Program-made: the position numbers and the translations under genes
Shown here: piece after piece, positions 10,846 to 22,169 of the stretch
Position numbering within the stretch: position 1 is the first letter of the stretch
How the letters are laid out: the number at the start of each line of letters is the position of its first letter
Assembly (NCBI GenBank): GCA_958450325.1
Contig: OY288256.1
Location: forward strand, 17,020,557 to 17,084,556
Direction: 5' to 3'
DNA: 64,000 nt
Origin: Agrostemma githago
Lineage: Eukaryota; Streptophyta; Magnoliopsida; Caryophyllales; Caryophyllaceae
Notes under the pieces: model-generated
Seen by the model: the letters and a program-made list of their open reading frames with translations, nothing else
Database searches by the model: none
What the model was told of the DNA's origin: nothing

Positions 10846-11051
10846 GGTCATTGGGCGATGTGATTACGTCATTGACCTTTTCAAAATCCAAATTCTTCCC
10901 ATTTTCTCAAATTTTTCTTAACCCGGGCTAGGTGATGTGACTACACCTACGCCCATTTTCCATCTTTCCTTGTAATTTCTTTTCTTTTATTTTATTCTCA
11001 TTTTCTTAGCCACTTGGCAAGGGTCTAGGTGATGTGATTGCACCTAGGCCC
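10846..11051 (+). other. three hairpins with a conserved 9-base loop (B)
   Basis: Stems GGGCTAGGTG/CACCTACGCCC (10925-10954) and GGGTCTAGGTG/CACCTAGGCCC (11021-11051) enclose loops ATGTGACTA and ATGTGATTG. A weaker copy at 10846-10877 has loop ATGTGATTA and an outer GGTCA/TGACC stem. Stems vary while pairing persists. Element C has the counterpart at 43942-43970. Confidence 0.65.
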
Positions 11052-11228
11052 GCCACTATCTTATCGTTTTCTTTATTTTATTTTATTTTTCTTTTCTCAA
11101 TATTTTTGAAAAACCCAAAAACATTCAAAAAATTACAAAAATCCAAACACATTTTAAAATTTTAAAAATCCAAAAAGATTTTTTCTTATTTTTCTTTTTC
11201 CATCTTTTTCGATCTTTTCCCCTACTTG

Positions 11229-11270
11229 TGCATTGAGGACAATGCACAGTTTTAGTGTGGGGGAGGGATC
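11229..11270 (+). promoter_or_regulatory. internal AGGA hairpin with polypurine-like G tract (B)
   Basis: TGTGCATTG (11229-11237) and CAATGCACA (11242-11250) form a perfect 9-bp stem around the loop AGGA. It is followed by AGTGTGGGGGAGGG, nearly the same G tract as the true polypurine tract at 12897. It could act as a central polypurine tract or an RNA signal. Confidence 0.6.
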
Positions 11271-12872
11271 TACTATCTTTTTGTTTTTCAAAAATCTTTC
11301 AAAAAACCATAAAAATTGAAAAATTCCGAAAAACCAAAAACTTTTACTTTTCTCGTTTTCGTTATGTTTTCGTGTCCCTTGTATAGTCATGTTCTCTACT
11401 CTTACAGGTAACCACCACCTTAATAGCGCGAATTGAAGAGATTATGAAAGCACCCGCTTGGTAACTTCATTCCTTCTGTCTTCTTTAACTTTGTAGAGAA
11501 GTTAGGTTGTTGCTATTGGGAGGCTCTCGAAGAGATGAGCATTTTGGGTGTTGTGGTTGATTTTTGTGCTTGAATGTTGATGGAGTATGGAGTTCATGAC
11601 CTTACTTGTGTTTTCTTTTATTTGCTTTTTCATTTTCGTGTGTTTTGTGTTTGTTTTGTTTTTGTATAGTGTGTCTAGGATTAAAATTTTTCGAAAACCC
11701 GATTACAAACTTATTACATGAGTTTACATTCCATTATGGATAACCCATCGTAGATTTTGGACCTTAGTCTAGTAGAATGACTCTTAGGCAATGAATTTGT
11801 TGATCCTTTAGCTTTGAGTCCACCTTTTCTACTAGAGGTTTACTTCGGGGTTTTGCATTTGACCACCTTGACCACCCATGGAGGAGTTAGGCCTTGGTTC
11901 CCGCATCCCGTTTTCTAGGTGACCTTGCTTGAATGACCATTGCACCTTTAGTCCAAATTCTATTCGCCTTTTTGTGGGTTATCCGGGGAAGGCGCCGTTC
12001 TCGGGTACCTATTTATCCTTTCACCCATACATCACCACAATAAGTTTACACAAAAATAACCTCAAAACTTGGTTTCGAACCACATCAAAGAGCAAAAAAA
12101 GGGCAAACCAAAGCAAGAGAAAAATGGCACAAAAACATGAAAAAGAAAAACAAAGGAGAAAGAAAAGGAGCTTCAAATGAAAAAATCGTATCGTCAAAAA
12201 CGTCTCCTTGAAAAAAAAGAAAAAAAAAGCCCTTTGATCGATTCATCGCCGTGAAGTGCCAACTAGAGGACCGAGTCCCGAGGTAGGAAGATAGCAGTGA
12301 TGAGTCGATCCACCCAAAAATTGTAAACACTCCATCTTTTTGTTTGGGCTAATTTAGGAAATTCGAGTTTGGAACGACCCTCTTGGCTTAGCCGAAGAGA
12401 GCGGGACTGCACCTACCTACAGTGTCGAACGAATCCATGGTTCACTTTTTCCACTCCGTTATACGCCCCGTAGTACCCCTTTAGAAGATTAGGAGGACCT
12501 AGGCTAAGTTATCAACATCTATATTGCTTAATTGTCATACTATTAGGCTTTGGTCCTTATTTACGTGGGTGATTTATCTTGGAATGTTTATGATTGTTCT
12601 AAGTAAGTTTTCGGTGTCTTTTCCCACCGTCTCGATGAGGGATTCGGTGTTTTATTTTTGCTTTGGATGCGTCTATTCTTTCGTGTTATGTGTTTTTTTG
12701 TGTTTAGTCGCGTCCACCATTTTGAGAAAGCCCCAACTTGCCTTGCATGGGAGTACTCTGCCTCATAGGTATTCCGATGTGAGTTGAAGGGACGGAGCGG
12801 GCCCGTTAATTTCCTCGTATCGGCTTAGCATAGTCTAGCTTAGTAAGTAGTAGCTAATTTCTTTTTGGGTCT
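11271..12872 (+). other. 3' noncoding region of B, conserved with C
   Basis: No convincing gene is seen. Blocks at about 11750-11890 and 12360-12480 match element C at about 44735-44880 and 45420-45540, although the two LTR families are unrelated. A purine-rich, Lys-coding stretch near 12080-12180 has a counterpart in C at 45060-45250. Such conservation without an open frame suggests RNA structure, packaging or replication signals. Confidence 0.55.
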
Positions 12873-12909
12873 TTGCTCGAGGACGAGCAACGGTTTAGTG
12901 TGGGGGAAT
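12873..12909 (+). promoter_or_regulatory. AGGA hairpin and polypurine tract of B
   Basis: TTGCTCG (12873-12879) pairs with CGAGCAA (12884-12890) around AGGA. AGTGTGGGGGA (12897-12907) then abuts the LTR start at 12910. Confidence 0.85.
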
Positions 12910-14797
12910 TGTTGTGTGCCAAATTTGGATCGTTTTTCCTCCCATTTAGACCCATTTTTCCTTCATTTTGCGAGAATAAAGTGCGATTATCGCCGTATTT
13001 TGAGTAATTCTCGCATAAGCGTCTCTGTTTTGCATTTTATGTGTTTTTGGTAGTTTTCTGTCTATTTTGATAGGATTTTCGACCAAAAACGTGTCTGAGC
13101 TCCTATGAGAATGAGAGAGAGGGACATCGTCCGAAAAGCAAAGCACACAACTTAAAATCCAAAGTCCAAACCGAAGAGGTGAAACCTTGAGTGAAAAGGA
13201 AAAAGTATAGTCCATTGTGCATCTTCACCGGAGAGGTCGAACTTCAAATGCATATATCTAGAGTTCTAAACCTCGGATCGAAGCGATTCCAGTTGGAGGT
13301 GAAAGCTTATGTTCTTAGATTTCCAACGACATATCACACGCCCCAATCGGAGATCAAACGAGAGAGTTATGGCCCTCTGAAGTCACAGGGCAAAATTTCA
13401 CCCGATGAGAATTTGACCGGGCGAAATTTCGCCCGACGGTGTTCCTCCCTAGATTGCCATTTTGGACGAAAATCTCATAGGGTGAAATTTCACCCTATGA
13501 GATGACCGGGCGAAACGACCGGGCGAAATTTCGCCCACCGGGTGAAATTTCGCCCGATGGAGAAAAGCGTCAAAAATGGCGATTCGAGAAGAAAATCTCA
13601 CCGGGTGAAATTTCACCCGGTGGTGCTAATGTCGTCAACCGCGGGGCAAAACTTCACCCTATGAAGACTCATTGGGCAAAGTTGCATCTAAAAGGACAAG
13701 GTCTCACTAATGGGCAAGGATTAGATTATGGGCTTTAGGTTAAATACCCATTAAGAGATTACTATATATATGTAACCCTAGATTATTGCCCACCTTACCT
13801 CTCCATTGTTCTAAGGAGGGAAGACATTACACCCTTTCACCATCCTATTACACCATCCATTAGTAGTAGTTTAGTAGTATTCTAGTAGAAATCCTCCAAA
13901 ATTCTAGTAGTTTACATAGTAATTAATAGTAGATCTATATAATTTCCATCAACAATTATCTTGATCTCAAGTTTGTAAGAAGATTATTCAAGTTTTATTT
14001 GAAGATTTGTTGGGTTTAATGAAGGATTAATGACAAGTTCTTCACTTTATTCATCAAAGATTCAATCTTTACTTATGCAATCCTCTTATTTCTTATAGAT
14101 TTACATAGTTGGTATAATTCTCTTCCACTCCCTAATCTCTAATTTAGTTTTTATGTTGTTTTCTCATCATTATCTTGTTTAGATCTAATTAATATGCATG
14201 TTGAAATGATTTCTATGATGAATTGTGAGTAGACTTCTTTGTTGGGGAATTAGGGAGGAGGATTTGGATTATTTTATTCAAGGGATGTTGGTGGGTTGTT
14301 TACTTATTAATTATCGATGTAAGGTTTTTGTGTCTTTGTTGACTTAGAATCGCGACTAGGCCGACCTTGACTCATTTCTACCAATATGGGGAAACTCGGG
14401 GTAGAAATTACCTTAGATTGAGACTTACCCTTTCGTCGCGAAAGCGGGCTTAGGTAGGTTGGGTGAGGATACCGAAAGGTGGCACTCTCTTTTTTAACGT
14501 TGTAACAAAAACTCGATCCCGAGACTATTAGACCCCATTTCCACATCCCGACTCTCCCCAACACCTTTCCTACTTATTGACCCTAGCCTACGATCTCTCG
14601 ACCTCTCTCGATTTCTCGACCTCTCAACCCAAAACCCCCCTTTCTCGACCCAATCACGCTTAGACTTTGACTCGACCGATTTTACCTAGCCCGTCCCTGT
14701 GGATCGATCCCCGACTTACCGCTACTACGTAGTAGTTAGTTGGAGTTTATAAATATTGTTTGACCGCGTTGGATAGGCGACGATTCGACGCGCATCA
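12910..14797 (+). repeat. 3' LTR of B (1888 bp)
   Basis: It is a direct repeat of 3288-5183 with scattered substitutions and a few short indels. The palindrome array lies at about 13380-13625 and the TATA run near 13761. It ends GCGCATCA immediately before the target duplication. Confidence 0.95.
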
Positions 14798-14802
14798 CCG
14801 AC
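14798..14802 (+). repeat. right target-site duplication of B (CCGAC)
   Basis: It equals 3283-3287 and restores the Tat protease reading frame on the right side. Confidence 0.93.
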
Positions 14803-16132
14803 TATATCCCGACTGCTCAGACCATCCAAGCCTTTGATGGAAGCCCAAAGTCGGTAGCTGGGGCCGTAAAACTGACCATCATAACGGGCCCGATAGAAAA
14901 GGAGCTCGAATTTCAGGTGATCGATGTCACCTCATCATTCAACTTGCTCCTAGGTAGGCCGTGGATCCACGCGGTCAAGGCGGTGTCCTCCACCCTTCAC
15001 CAAAAAATCAAGATGCCTTTGCTTAACGATGTTATCACTTTAGAGGCAACCCCAATGACTGTGGCTAGCTGTAACGCCACGGGACGCACGGACCTCTGGG
15101 GGTTCGATTTTGTGGGGATGATCGAGGAAGAGTATCTCTTTAGGCCTTACTTCACTACAAGTATCAACACGATGCTCCAAAACCTAGGGTACTTTCCGGG
15201 GGCTACCTCTCGACCCGATCTTCCAGCTGGAAAGATTATCGAGGTCCTGAAAGACGAAGACTCTCACTTCGGTCTTGGTTTTGCCGCCACTCCGGGCAAT
15301 GTTGTCCGAGCAGGAATTGAAAAGGCCTGCAACATCATTAAGGGTATCCACTCGAGCCCTTACAGCCCACGGTTGGCTGACTACTTTGTCACACCGGTGT
15401 TTGGGGCTATTCAGGTTGGTCTATACCAACCCAATGCTGTGCATCTCGGGACCCACTTGGCCCGGGAGTGCAACTATATTCCGGATGATGTGTTTGCCCT
15501 CATCCAGTCCGATGAAGCTGAAAAGGCTGAGCCCACGCCGGGGTTACTTTTCGAGGAAGACACCATAGCCCCGACTCCAAAGGAAGACCTGGTCAACCTG
15601 ATCCTACGCAGCAACAGGTTTGACCCGACCAAGCTGATCTCAGATGTTGGTGCCGAGACGGGAAACAGGGCCTGGAGGAAGACTGTCAAGTGGACTGACA
15701 GTCAGAGAAGAATCTACAAGCTGGTCCCCGGAGAGGGAGACATGCCTGAGTCTGAGTCCGAGTCTTAGTCGAAGTCCGAGTCTTAGTCGGAGTCTGAGTC
15801 TGAGTCTGAGGTCGAGTCTAGGGAAGTCGGTGCTAGAGTCACTCCTGTAACCCCTCTCCCCTTTGTCATTCCTGCTGCTGGCACTTCGGGGTCTGTCCCG
15901 AGTGCCTTACCAATTCCGCCACTGACCAATGATCAGATGGCTGCTGTTTTCAAAATTTTCCATCAATAATAACAACCGATCTGCTTACGACTTGTCTCTT
16001 TTAAATTCTGTTTTCAAAAATACTTTATGCAATGACATTGAGAAACCAGACGAACAGGTACCCTTACCTCCACACCTGATCGAGCAACTAGAGCAAAGGG
16101 AATCCGGGAACCCGGTAATCGAAGAAACCTAG
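14798..16132 (+). pseudogene. Tat A1 gag-pro C-terminal part and linker
   Basis: The frame is open from the target duplication to a TAG at 15766. It encodes the second half of the aspartic-protease region (SFNLLLGRPWIHA and onward) and the linker before RT. The tail is a Ser-Glu repeat from GAGTCY units (15745-15815), where in-frame TAGs occur. Residues matching the LPPHLIEQLEQRESG linker are in a different frame (15929-16132), so an indel separates them. Functional protease is unlikely because the N-terminal catalytic part is split off by B. Confidence 0.72.
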
Positions 16133-16141
16133 TCCATAAAT

Positions 16142-17656
16142 GTGGGAATAACCTTAGAGCCTCAGATGCTTAAGATAGGGTTATCCTTAGATCCCGAGGA
16201 CAAACAACAGTTCACAAACCTCCTCCAAGAGTTCAAAGATGTCTTCGCATGGTCCTACAAGGACATGCCGGGGATAGACCGGGAAATAGCCGAGCACCAC
16301 ATACCAATCAAAGACGGGTGCAAACCGGTCAAGCAGAAACTCCGTCGAATGAGGCCCGGGTGGTCTCTCAAGGTAAAAGAAGAAGTCGATAAACAGTTCA
16401 AAGCCGGCTTCATACAAGTGTCCGAGTATCCGGACTGTGTTGCAAACATCGTGCCGGTTCCTAAAAAGGACGGTATGGTGCGGGTATGCGTAGATTTTCG
16501 GGATCTTAACAAGGCGAGCCCGAAAGATGATTTTCCGTTACCACACATCGACATACTGGTGGATAACACGGCCGATCATGCCCTTCTATCATTCATTGAC
16601 GGGTATGCCGGGTATAATCAAATCAAAAAGGCGGAAGAAGAGATGAGTAAGACTACCTTCACAACACCTTGGGGTACTTACTGCTATACCGTCATGCCAT
16701 TCGGTCTCATTAACGCCGGAGCCACATATCAAAGGACCGGTACCACTTTATTACATGACATGATGCATAAAGAGGTAGAAGTTTATGTAGACGACATGAT
16801 CGTCAAATCCAAAGAACGGGACGGTCACATCACCGCCCTAAGAAAATTCTTCACCCGACTGCGCAAGTACAACATGAGGCTAAACCCTAAAAAATGCAGT
16901 TTTGGGGTAACATCAGGCAAATTACTGGGTCATATCATTAGCCAACGAGGTATCGAAGTCGACCCAGCTAAAATCAAAGCCACTACCGAGATGCAACCTC
17001 CCAAAACCGAAAAAAAAATAAGGGGATTTCTCGGGAAAGTCCAGTATATTAGTCGGTTCATTTCCAAACTAACCATTGTGTGCGAACCAATTTTCAAGAA
17101 ACTGAAAATAGGGGAACGGGTACTATGGGATGATAGGTGCCAAGCTGCTTTCGACAAGATCAAGGAAATATTGTCTGCTCTGCCGGTCTTAATGTCACCT
17201 CAACCCGGTTTGCCTCTGTTGTTATACCTAACGACGACCGAGACAGCCATGAGGGCTATGCTGGCTCAGACAGTTGACTCCGAAGAACGAGCTATCTATT
17301 ACATCAGCAAGAAGTTTTTAGAGTATGAGTGCAAATATATCATGCTCGAAAAGACGTGCTTGGCTCTAGTTTGGGCCACTAAGAAGCTCCGACATTATAT
17401 GCTCAGCTACGAGGTCCATGTACTATCCAAGATGGACCCCATCAAATACCTCTTCGAAAAACCCATTCTCAATGGCCGAATTTCTAGATGGACTCTAATG
17501 TTGGCAGAGTTTGACCTAAAATTTGTGCCATTAAAGGCCATTAAGGGGCGGGTAGTAGCTGAATTTCTCGCCGATAGCCCAGTAATCGAAGAAGGACACA
17601 CCGACACCTGGTCCTTCCCAGACGAAGATATTTTCCATACCGATACTGAAACATAG
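16142..17656 (+). pseudogene. Tat A1 reverse transcriptase and degenerate RNase H
   Basis: The frame is open for 504 codons. RT motifs are clear: VPKKDGMVRVCVDFRDLN, then TTPWGTYCYTVMPFGL, the catalytic YVDD in EVYVDDMIVKS, and GFLGKVQYISRF. The following RNase H-like domain (from about residue 370) has LYLTTTE where active RNase H has an Asp, which fits the known decay of the native RNase H in Tat elements. The frame ends at a TAG replacing a Trp codon (TGG in A3) just before the second RNase H, so this stop is a single-base lesion. Confidence 0.82.
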
Positions 17657-18366
17657 GATTTATACTTCGATGGAGCATCTAATTTTCGAGGGTTCGGAGT
17701 CGGGATCCTCCTAATCTCACCAAGAGGGGAGCATACTCTCGTCTCCATCAAACTGGACTTTGATGTTACTAATAATGCAGCAGAGTACGAAGTATGCCTT
17801 TACGGGCTACAAGCCGCCGCCAATCTGGGGATCACAAATCTCCGGGTACATGGTGACTCATCCTTGGTCATTAACCAAGCACTTCAAAAATGGAAGACTC
17901 GGAATGCTAATCTCGTGCCCTACCAGGCACGAGTAAGGGATCTCGAGAAACAGTTCCAAAGGGTAGAGTACATATACCCGCCCCGAGAAGAAAATCAGTT
18001 TGCAGATTCACTCTCGAAACTGGCATCTTTACTGAACATTCCCGACCACGTGACCAGTATGCCAATTTGCGTCGAAAGACGGTCCGAGCCAGCGTACATT
18101 CATGATATCGAAGACATTGAGATAACAGGTCCCGAACCATGGTATCAGGCTGTGCTAACGTACCTGACAAACGGAGAATATCCTCCCGGGACTGAAGGTC
18201 GAGCCAAGAAAGCCTTACGAAGGCTAGCCACCCAATTCATCCGTACCGATGACGGGCAACTGTACAAAAAGACGGCACCGGGGGCTCTTCTCCTTTGTGT
18301 TGATAAATATAAGGCTGAGAAAGTTTGGCCGAAGTACATGATGGTGAAAACGGTCCACATATGAAT
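17657..18366 (+). pseudogene. Tat A1 second (archaeal-type) RNase H and integrase N-terminus
   Basis: The start is set by homology with A3. DLYFDGASNFRGFG, NNAAEYE, HGDSSLVINQ and NQFADSLSKL supply the D-E-D-D residues expected of the additional RNase H that Tat elements acquired. A linker follows, with a YKKTAPGALLLCVD stretch typical of the segment before integrase. The frame is lost near 18300-18360 by a small indel. Confidence 0.78.
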
Positions 18367-19369
18367 GCCCACATGCTGGTCAGAAAAATTATGAGGCTCG
18401 GTTATTACTGGAATACTATGGAAGCTGATTGCCAGTTATATGTCAAATCTTCGGCAATGTGTAACATATGCCGTTATCATTGCTTTATACCATGACGTCA
18501 CCTTGGCCATTCTCGACATGGCGTATCGACATAATCGGGAAAGTAAATCCCTCTGGTACTGGTGGACACTGCTTTATTTTAGTAGCTATCGACTATTTCA
18601 CCAAATGGGTCGAAGCTGAATCATATCGCATTCTCAATGCTAAGCATGTCGCCAAGTTTATCCAGAACAAGATAATATGCCGGTATGGGATTCCTTATGA
18701 ATTATCAGTGACCACGGGACTCATTTTCAAGCCGAGACTGCGGCCCTGATGACCAAGTATAAAATTCAAAGGCATACGTCCTCGCCCTATCGTCCCCAAA
18801 CAAATGGAGCAGTAGAGGCGGCCAATAAAACAATTGTCACCATACTAAAAAAGATGGCTGATAATTACTGGGACTGGGCCGACAAAATACCTTTTGCCCT
18901 ATGGGGATACCGAACATCAATTCACACCGCGACCGGGGCGACACCGTATTACCTAACCTATGGGATGGAGGCAGTCCAGCCAGTTGAGTTAGAGGTACCA
19001 TCCCTAAGAATTCTGCTAGAAAGCCAAGTGCCCGAAGCTGACTGGGTTCGAGCACGGTGTGACTCGTTGGTTCTACTAGATGAACGACGATCTCGCGCCC
19101 TCAATAACATCCAAATCTACTAGAAGAGGATCCAACGGGCCTTCAACAAAAGAGTAAGGCCCAGGAACATTAAGGAAGGGGATCTGGTCCTTAAGTCTGT
19201 TCGAGCTTTACTACCAGTTGACCCAAGGGGAAAGTTCAAACCCAATTGGGCTGGACCATATCTAGTAAAGAAGATCCTATCAGGAGGAGCAGTGATGCTG
19301 ACGGACCTGGACGGGAACGAATTCGTCAACCCAACCAACCTGGACCAGCTGAAGCGTTACTACCCTTAG
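18367..19369 (+). pseudogene. Tat A1 integrase, broken
   Basis: It starts with the MNAHML..MRLGYYW zinc-finger region. The catalytic core has the first Asp in the RIDIIG segment and the Glu in AVEAANK. The segment carrying the second catalytic Asp (SDHGTHF in A3) is frameshifted near 18700-18745. The C-terminal part (RKFNK-like to DQLKRYYP, stop TAG at 19367) is interrupted by a TAG at about 19121 where A3 has a Gln codon. It is clearly non-functional. Confidence 0.78.
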
Positions 19370-19811
19370 CCATTTCTCAATGTCATTAACAAAATTTATC
19401 AAAATCATTTTTTTACACAAAAGCAAGTCAATAAGCTAGAATTATTTATTCTACTGTCGCAAACATCTTGAACCAATAGTCTTGGTGTAATTCGAGATTG
19501 CAAATTTACTAAGCCTGAACTACGTTTGGTTTGATTCTGCTAATCGCGGATACGTAGGCAGCCCCTCAAAAGGGCACGACCAATGCAATCAAGAAAAGAC
19601 AAGAGCGGTTTAATAATAAATTTCTTTTATTAAATACTAAAAAAAAGAGTCCCGATAAACTCGGGAAGTTACAAATGCAGGAATTCCAAACAAATACAAA
19701 AAAGAAGCACACAAAAAAAATAGTAGTAATATCTAGATAATAATAAAGCTAAGGACTCAGTATTTAGGGCATCTTGCCCTTCCCCTTATCCTTGGCCTCC
19801 TTAGCCGTCCA
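19370..19811 (+). other. noncoding stretch between pol and the antisense gene (A1)
   Basis: No gene is visible. The stretch is AT-rich and partly matches 55745-56165 in A3. Confidence 0.5.
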
Positions 19812-21471
19812 CTAGCGACGACGCGGAGGGGAGCTTTCCTGAATCACCACGGGAACCTCTTTAGCTCGGGCTCCTTTGTTTGAGCCCAAATCCTCTGTCA
19901 CTTCAATGGGCCCAAGTCGGGCCCTCACGGGCTCAGGGAGCCGGTCACGCGGACCTAGTCGGTCCCGGGCCGCCAGCCTTGGCCCAAGGCGTCTCTTCAA
20001 ATCACTTTGGGGGCTTGGCTGCCCGCGTGTGCTGCTAGCACCGACCTCCTTAGATCGAGTCTTAGTTTGTGACTTAAGACCCGATTCTAATCGGACTAAA
20101 GTAGCAGGAGTGTCTCCCTCATCGAAGAAACCCCTGTTGTCCTTCGTCGTCTCCCGGCGAACCAATTCGAAGGCCTCATCAACCTTCAAAGATTTACGAG
20201 CCTCCTCGGACTCCTCGGAAGTCCACTTCTGGTAAGCCCGTGAAACCCAAGCGGATTAGCAAGGGCTGGGTATGGTCCACGTGGGACGGGTAAACCACCT
20301 CTGCAACCAGGTGTCGCACATAGCGTCCGTCAATTGGAGCGAAACGCTAATGATGGCTTCAGTCTCAGGAATGCGCTGAGACGAACCGAACTGCCTCATA
20401 AGGCGGTCTGGGTAAATGTGAATTGTCCAGTCAAGGGACAGAATCACCAAGTAGCGGGCTTGGTCTCTCTTGGCCAATCCAGCCAACTTCGAAAGGAACC
20501 ACCAAGCGACGGTCCAGCTAATCAGAGGACCACCATGGAACACCAGCTCCTCATCCCAATATGCTCGGTTTATATGATGACTCGAGCTTATATGACGCCT
20601 CCTTAAGCTAATTTGGCTGCTTCGGTAATTGGGAATACTCGGAGGGGACTCTATAATTGACAGACGTTCCGACAATCAAATCTGAAAAGTATACATGTGA
20701 AAGCCGTGAGTAGGTTGTCCGCTACAGCCCACTCGATCGAGTACAGAAGTTGACTCGATCGAGTACAGAAGCTGACTCGATCGAGTAAGCCCTCCAAAAA
20801 CAGGCAGTAGCTCGCTAAGAGTGTCACTCGATCGAGTGACAGGTCCAATCGATCGAGTGACCTACGTACATCAGAAAATTCGCACGAAACAAAAGAAGAA
20901 GAAAATCGCAAGGTGTATACCTGCAGAATACGGGTACTCCCCGTCAAATGTCGGTCCGGGTCAAGTCGTCTGGCATCCGGACCCATGATGATTTCCCCAG
21001 TGGCTAGCCAAGTAGGGCTATGACCAGTCTCCATCTGGTCAACCACTCCAATCAGCTTGATTTGACCCATGCATGAGTCAACATCCATCATCCCTTCAAA
21101 AACGTAGCGGTGCAGCATGTAAAAGGCGAAAGCCCTACGCCTGTGAGAGGGGGTAGCCCTTACATCTTGACTGTTCATAAACTTGTCAGCCAGATCAAAG
21201 AGGGAAACCGTATTTCCCCGCACCATTCGATCCGTCTCGGCGTGAGACAGACCCAAGAAATCCCTCAGCATATTTCTCCTCGCGGGAACGCGAAAACATG
21301 ATGGGTAGTATCCCAAAACGTCAGGCAGGCGTCCAGAAAACGCGAATCAATTATCAGACGCTGGAAAGGGAATACGCTGACAATTCCAATCTGGGTCAGT
21401 TGAACTTTATCCTCGTCCCGAAAGTATTGGGACCAGGCGAAAAGCATCGAAGTAAGATGATTAATACCCAT
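19812..21471 (-). pseudogene. Tat A1 antisense additional gene, two exons, broken
   Basis: On the minus strand, upstream exon material runs from about 21471 to 20921. It encodes a FLDACLTFWDTTHHVFAFPRG-like motif and later a SPTWLATGEI stretch ending GSTRILQ. A GT at 20920 and a CAG at 20684-20682 bound a likely 239-base intron. The next exon begins inside codons for a WLYERLS-like segment in A3 and continues to about 20256. A basic, Arg-rich tail follows at 20189-19812. The pattern resembles the antisense additional ORFs known from Tat-lineage elements and, loosely, plant mobile-domain or DUF7745-type proteins. The function is unknown. Frameshifts and stops break it. Confidence 0.6.
20731..20858. 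promoter_or_regulatory. five phased palindromes within the antisense-gene intron (A1)
   Basis: ACTCGATCGAGT or one-base variants start at 20731, 20753, 20775, 20826 and 20847, with spacings of 22, 22, 51 and 21 bp. The motif is the same as in the Tat LTR. All five lie inside the predicted intron 20682-20920. Confidence 0.6.
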
Positions 21472-22124
21472 GGCAGATATGGGGTCTCCTTAAAAGTCTA
21501 CGAGATTTTGAGGGGAATGGAGAGTTTTGATTTGAGATACAGTAAGCTGAAGCAGGGATTCCTATATTTATAATAGGAAAACCTAACTAAAACCTACTAT
21601 AACCCTAACTGCCATGCCTCCTCAGCAAACCTGGGCCCTATGCGCACGCAGTCCTGATTTCAGACAAGAACCCAGAATAGGAATCAAGCCATCCCGAGCT
21701 TTCCTAAGAGTTTCTAAAAAAAAATTTGTGATAAAAAAAATCTCTTCAAAATTTTTGGTTTTTCAAAATCAAGTACTTTATTTCCCCAGCGTGAGTCAGT
21801 GTTTCGCCTATGTGTTACATACAAGTTGCTATGTGTCAGCATACAGGTACACCCCAGACTTCAAGAGCAAGTCTCCGCGCAGCTATTTCACTGCGCAGCA
21901 TAAGTCAATGTTTCCCCCGGAATGCTACATCCAAGATGTGTTGTGTCGGCATATGGGTACACCTACACCCTCAAAGGCAAGTTTGACTCCCCACGGAGCT
22001 ACCATCATCAGGACAGGTATGACCCTCTATTTATGGCTGGCGAGCCCTTCACGCAAGTCTACTGGACTATAAACGACCCGACCGGAAGGCTGCCAGGTCG
22101 TAATCTGCGATTGGCCTGGTACCT
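21472..22124 (+). other. 3' internal noncoding region of Tat A1
   Basis: No gene is supported. A duplicated segment with AGCGTGAGTCA/GCATAAGTCA-like sequence at about 21785-21960 looks like an internal tandem repeat of about 120 bp. Confidence 0.45.
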
Positions 22125-22169
22125 ACTCTGACTTTCGCCTTATCCAAGCCTCAGTCAGAGTGGGGGCTC
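22125..22169 (+). promoter_or_regulatory. polypurine tract with 9-bp hairpin (Tat A1)
   Basis: ACTCTGACT (22125-22133) pairs with AGTCAGAGT (22153-22161). The G tract follows, and the LTR starts at 22170. Confidence 0.7.

Larger units (their letters stand above)
3288..14797 (+). mobile_element. Athila-like non-autonomous LTR retrotransposon B (11.5 kb)
   Basis: It is complete: two LTRs of 1896 and 1888 bp, matching 5-bp target duplications, a primer-binding site, a polypurine tract, a gag gene and an Athila ORF1-type gene. Only 1.1 kb separates gag from ORF1, so protease, RT, RNase H and integrase are absent and must be supplied by a relative. The LTRs look about 97-98% identical by eye, which indicates fairly recent insertion. 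B landed inside the protease gene of Tat copy A1. Confidence 0.93.

Noticed and set aside
15929..16132. Intron between protease and RT as described for Ogre
   Set aside because: The linker is open in A1, the AT-rich gap in A2 and A3 is too short, and I see no conserved splice sites.
16187..16569. Minus-strand open frames opposite the RT genes (also at 36994-37376 and 52654-53054)
   Set aside because: They are shadows of the RT coding sequence and recur wherever RT is conserved.
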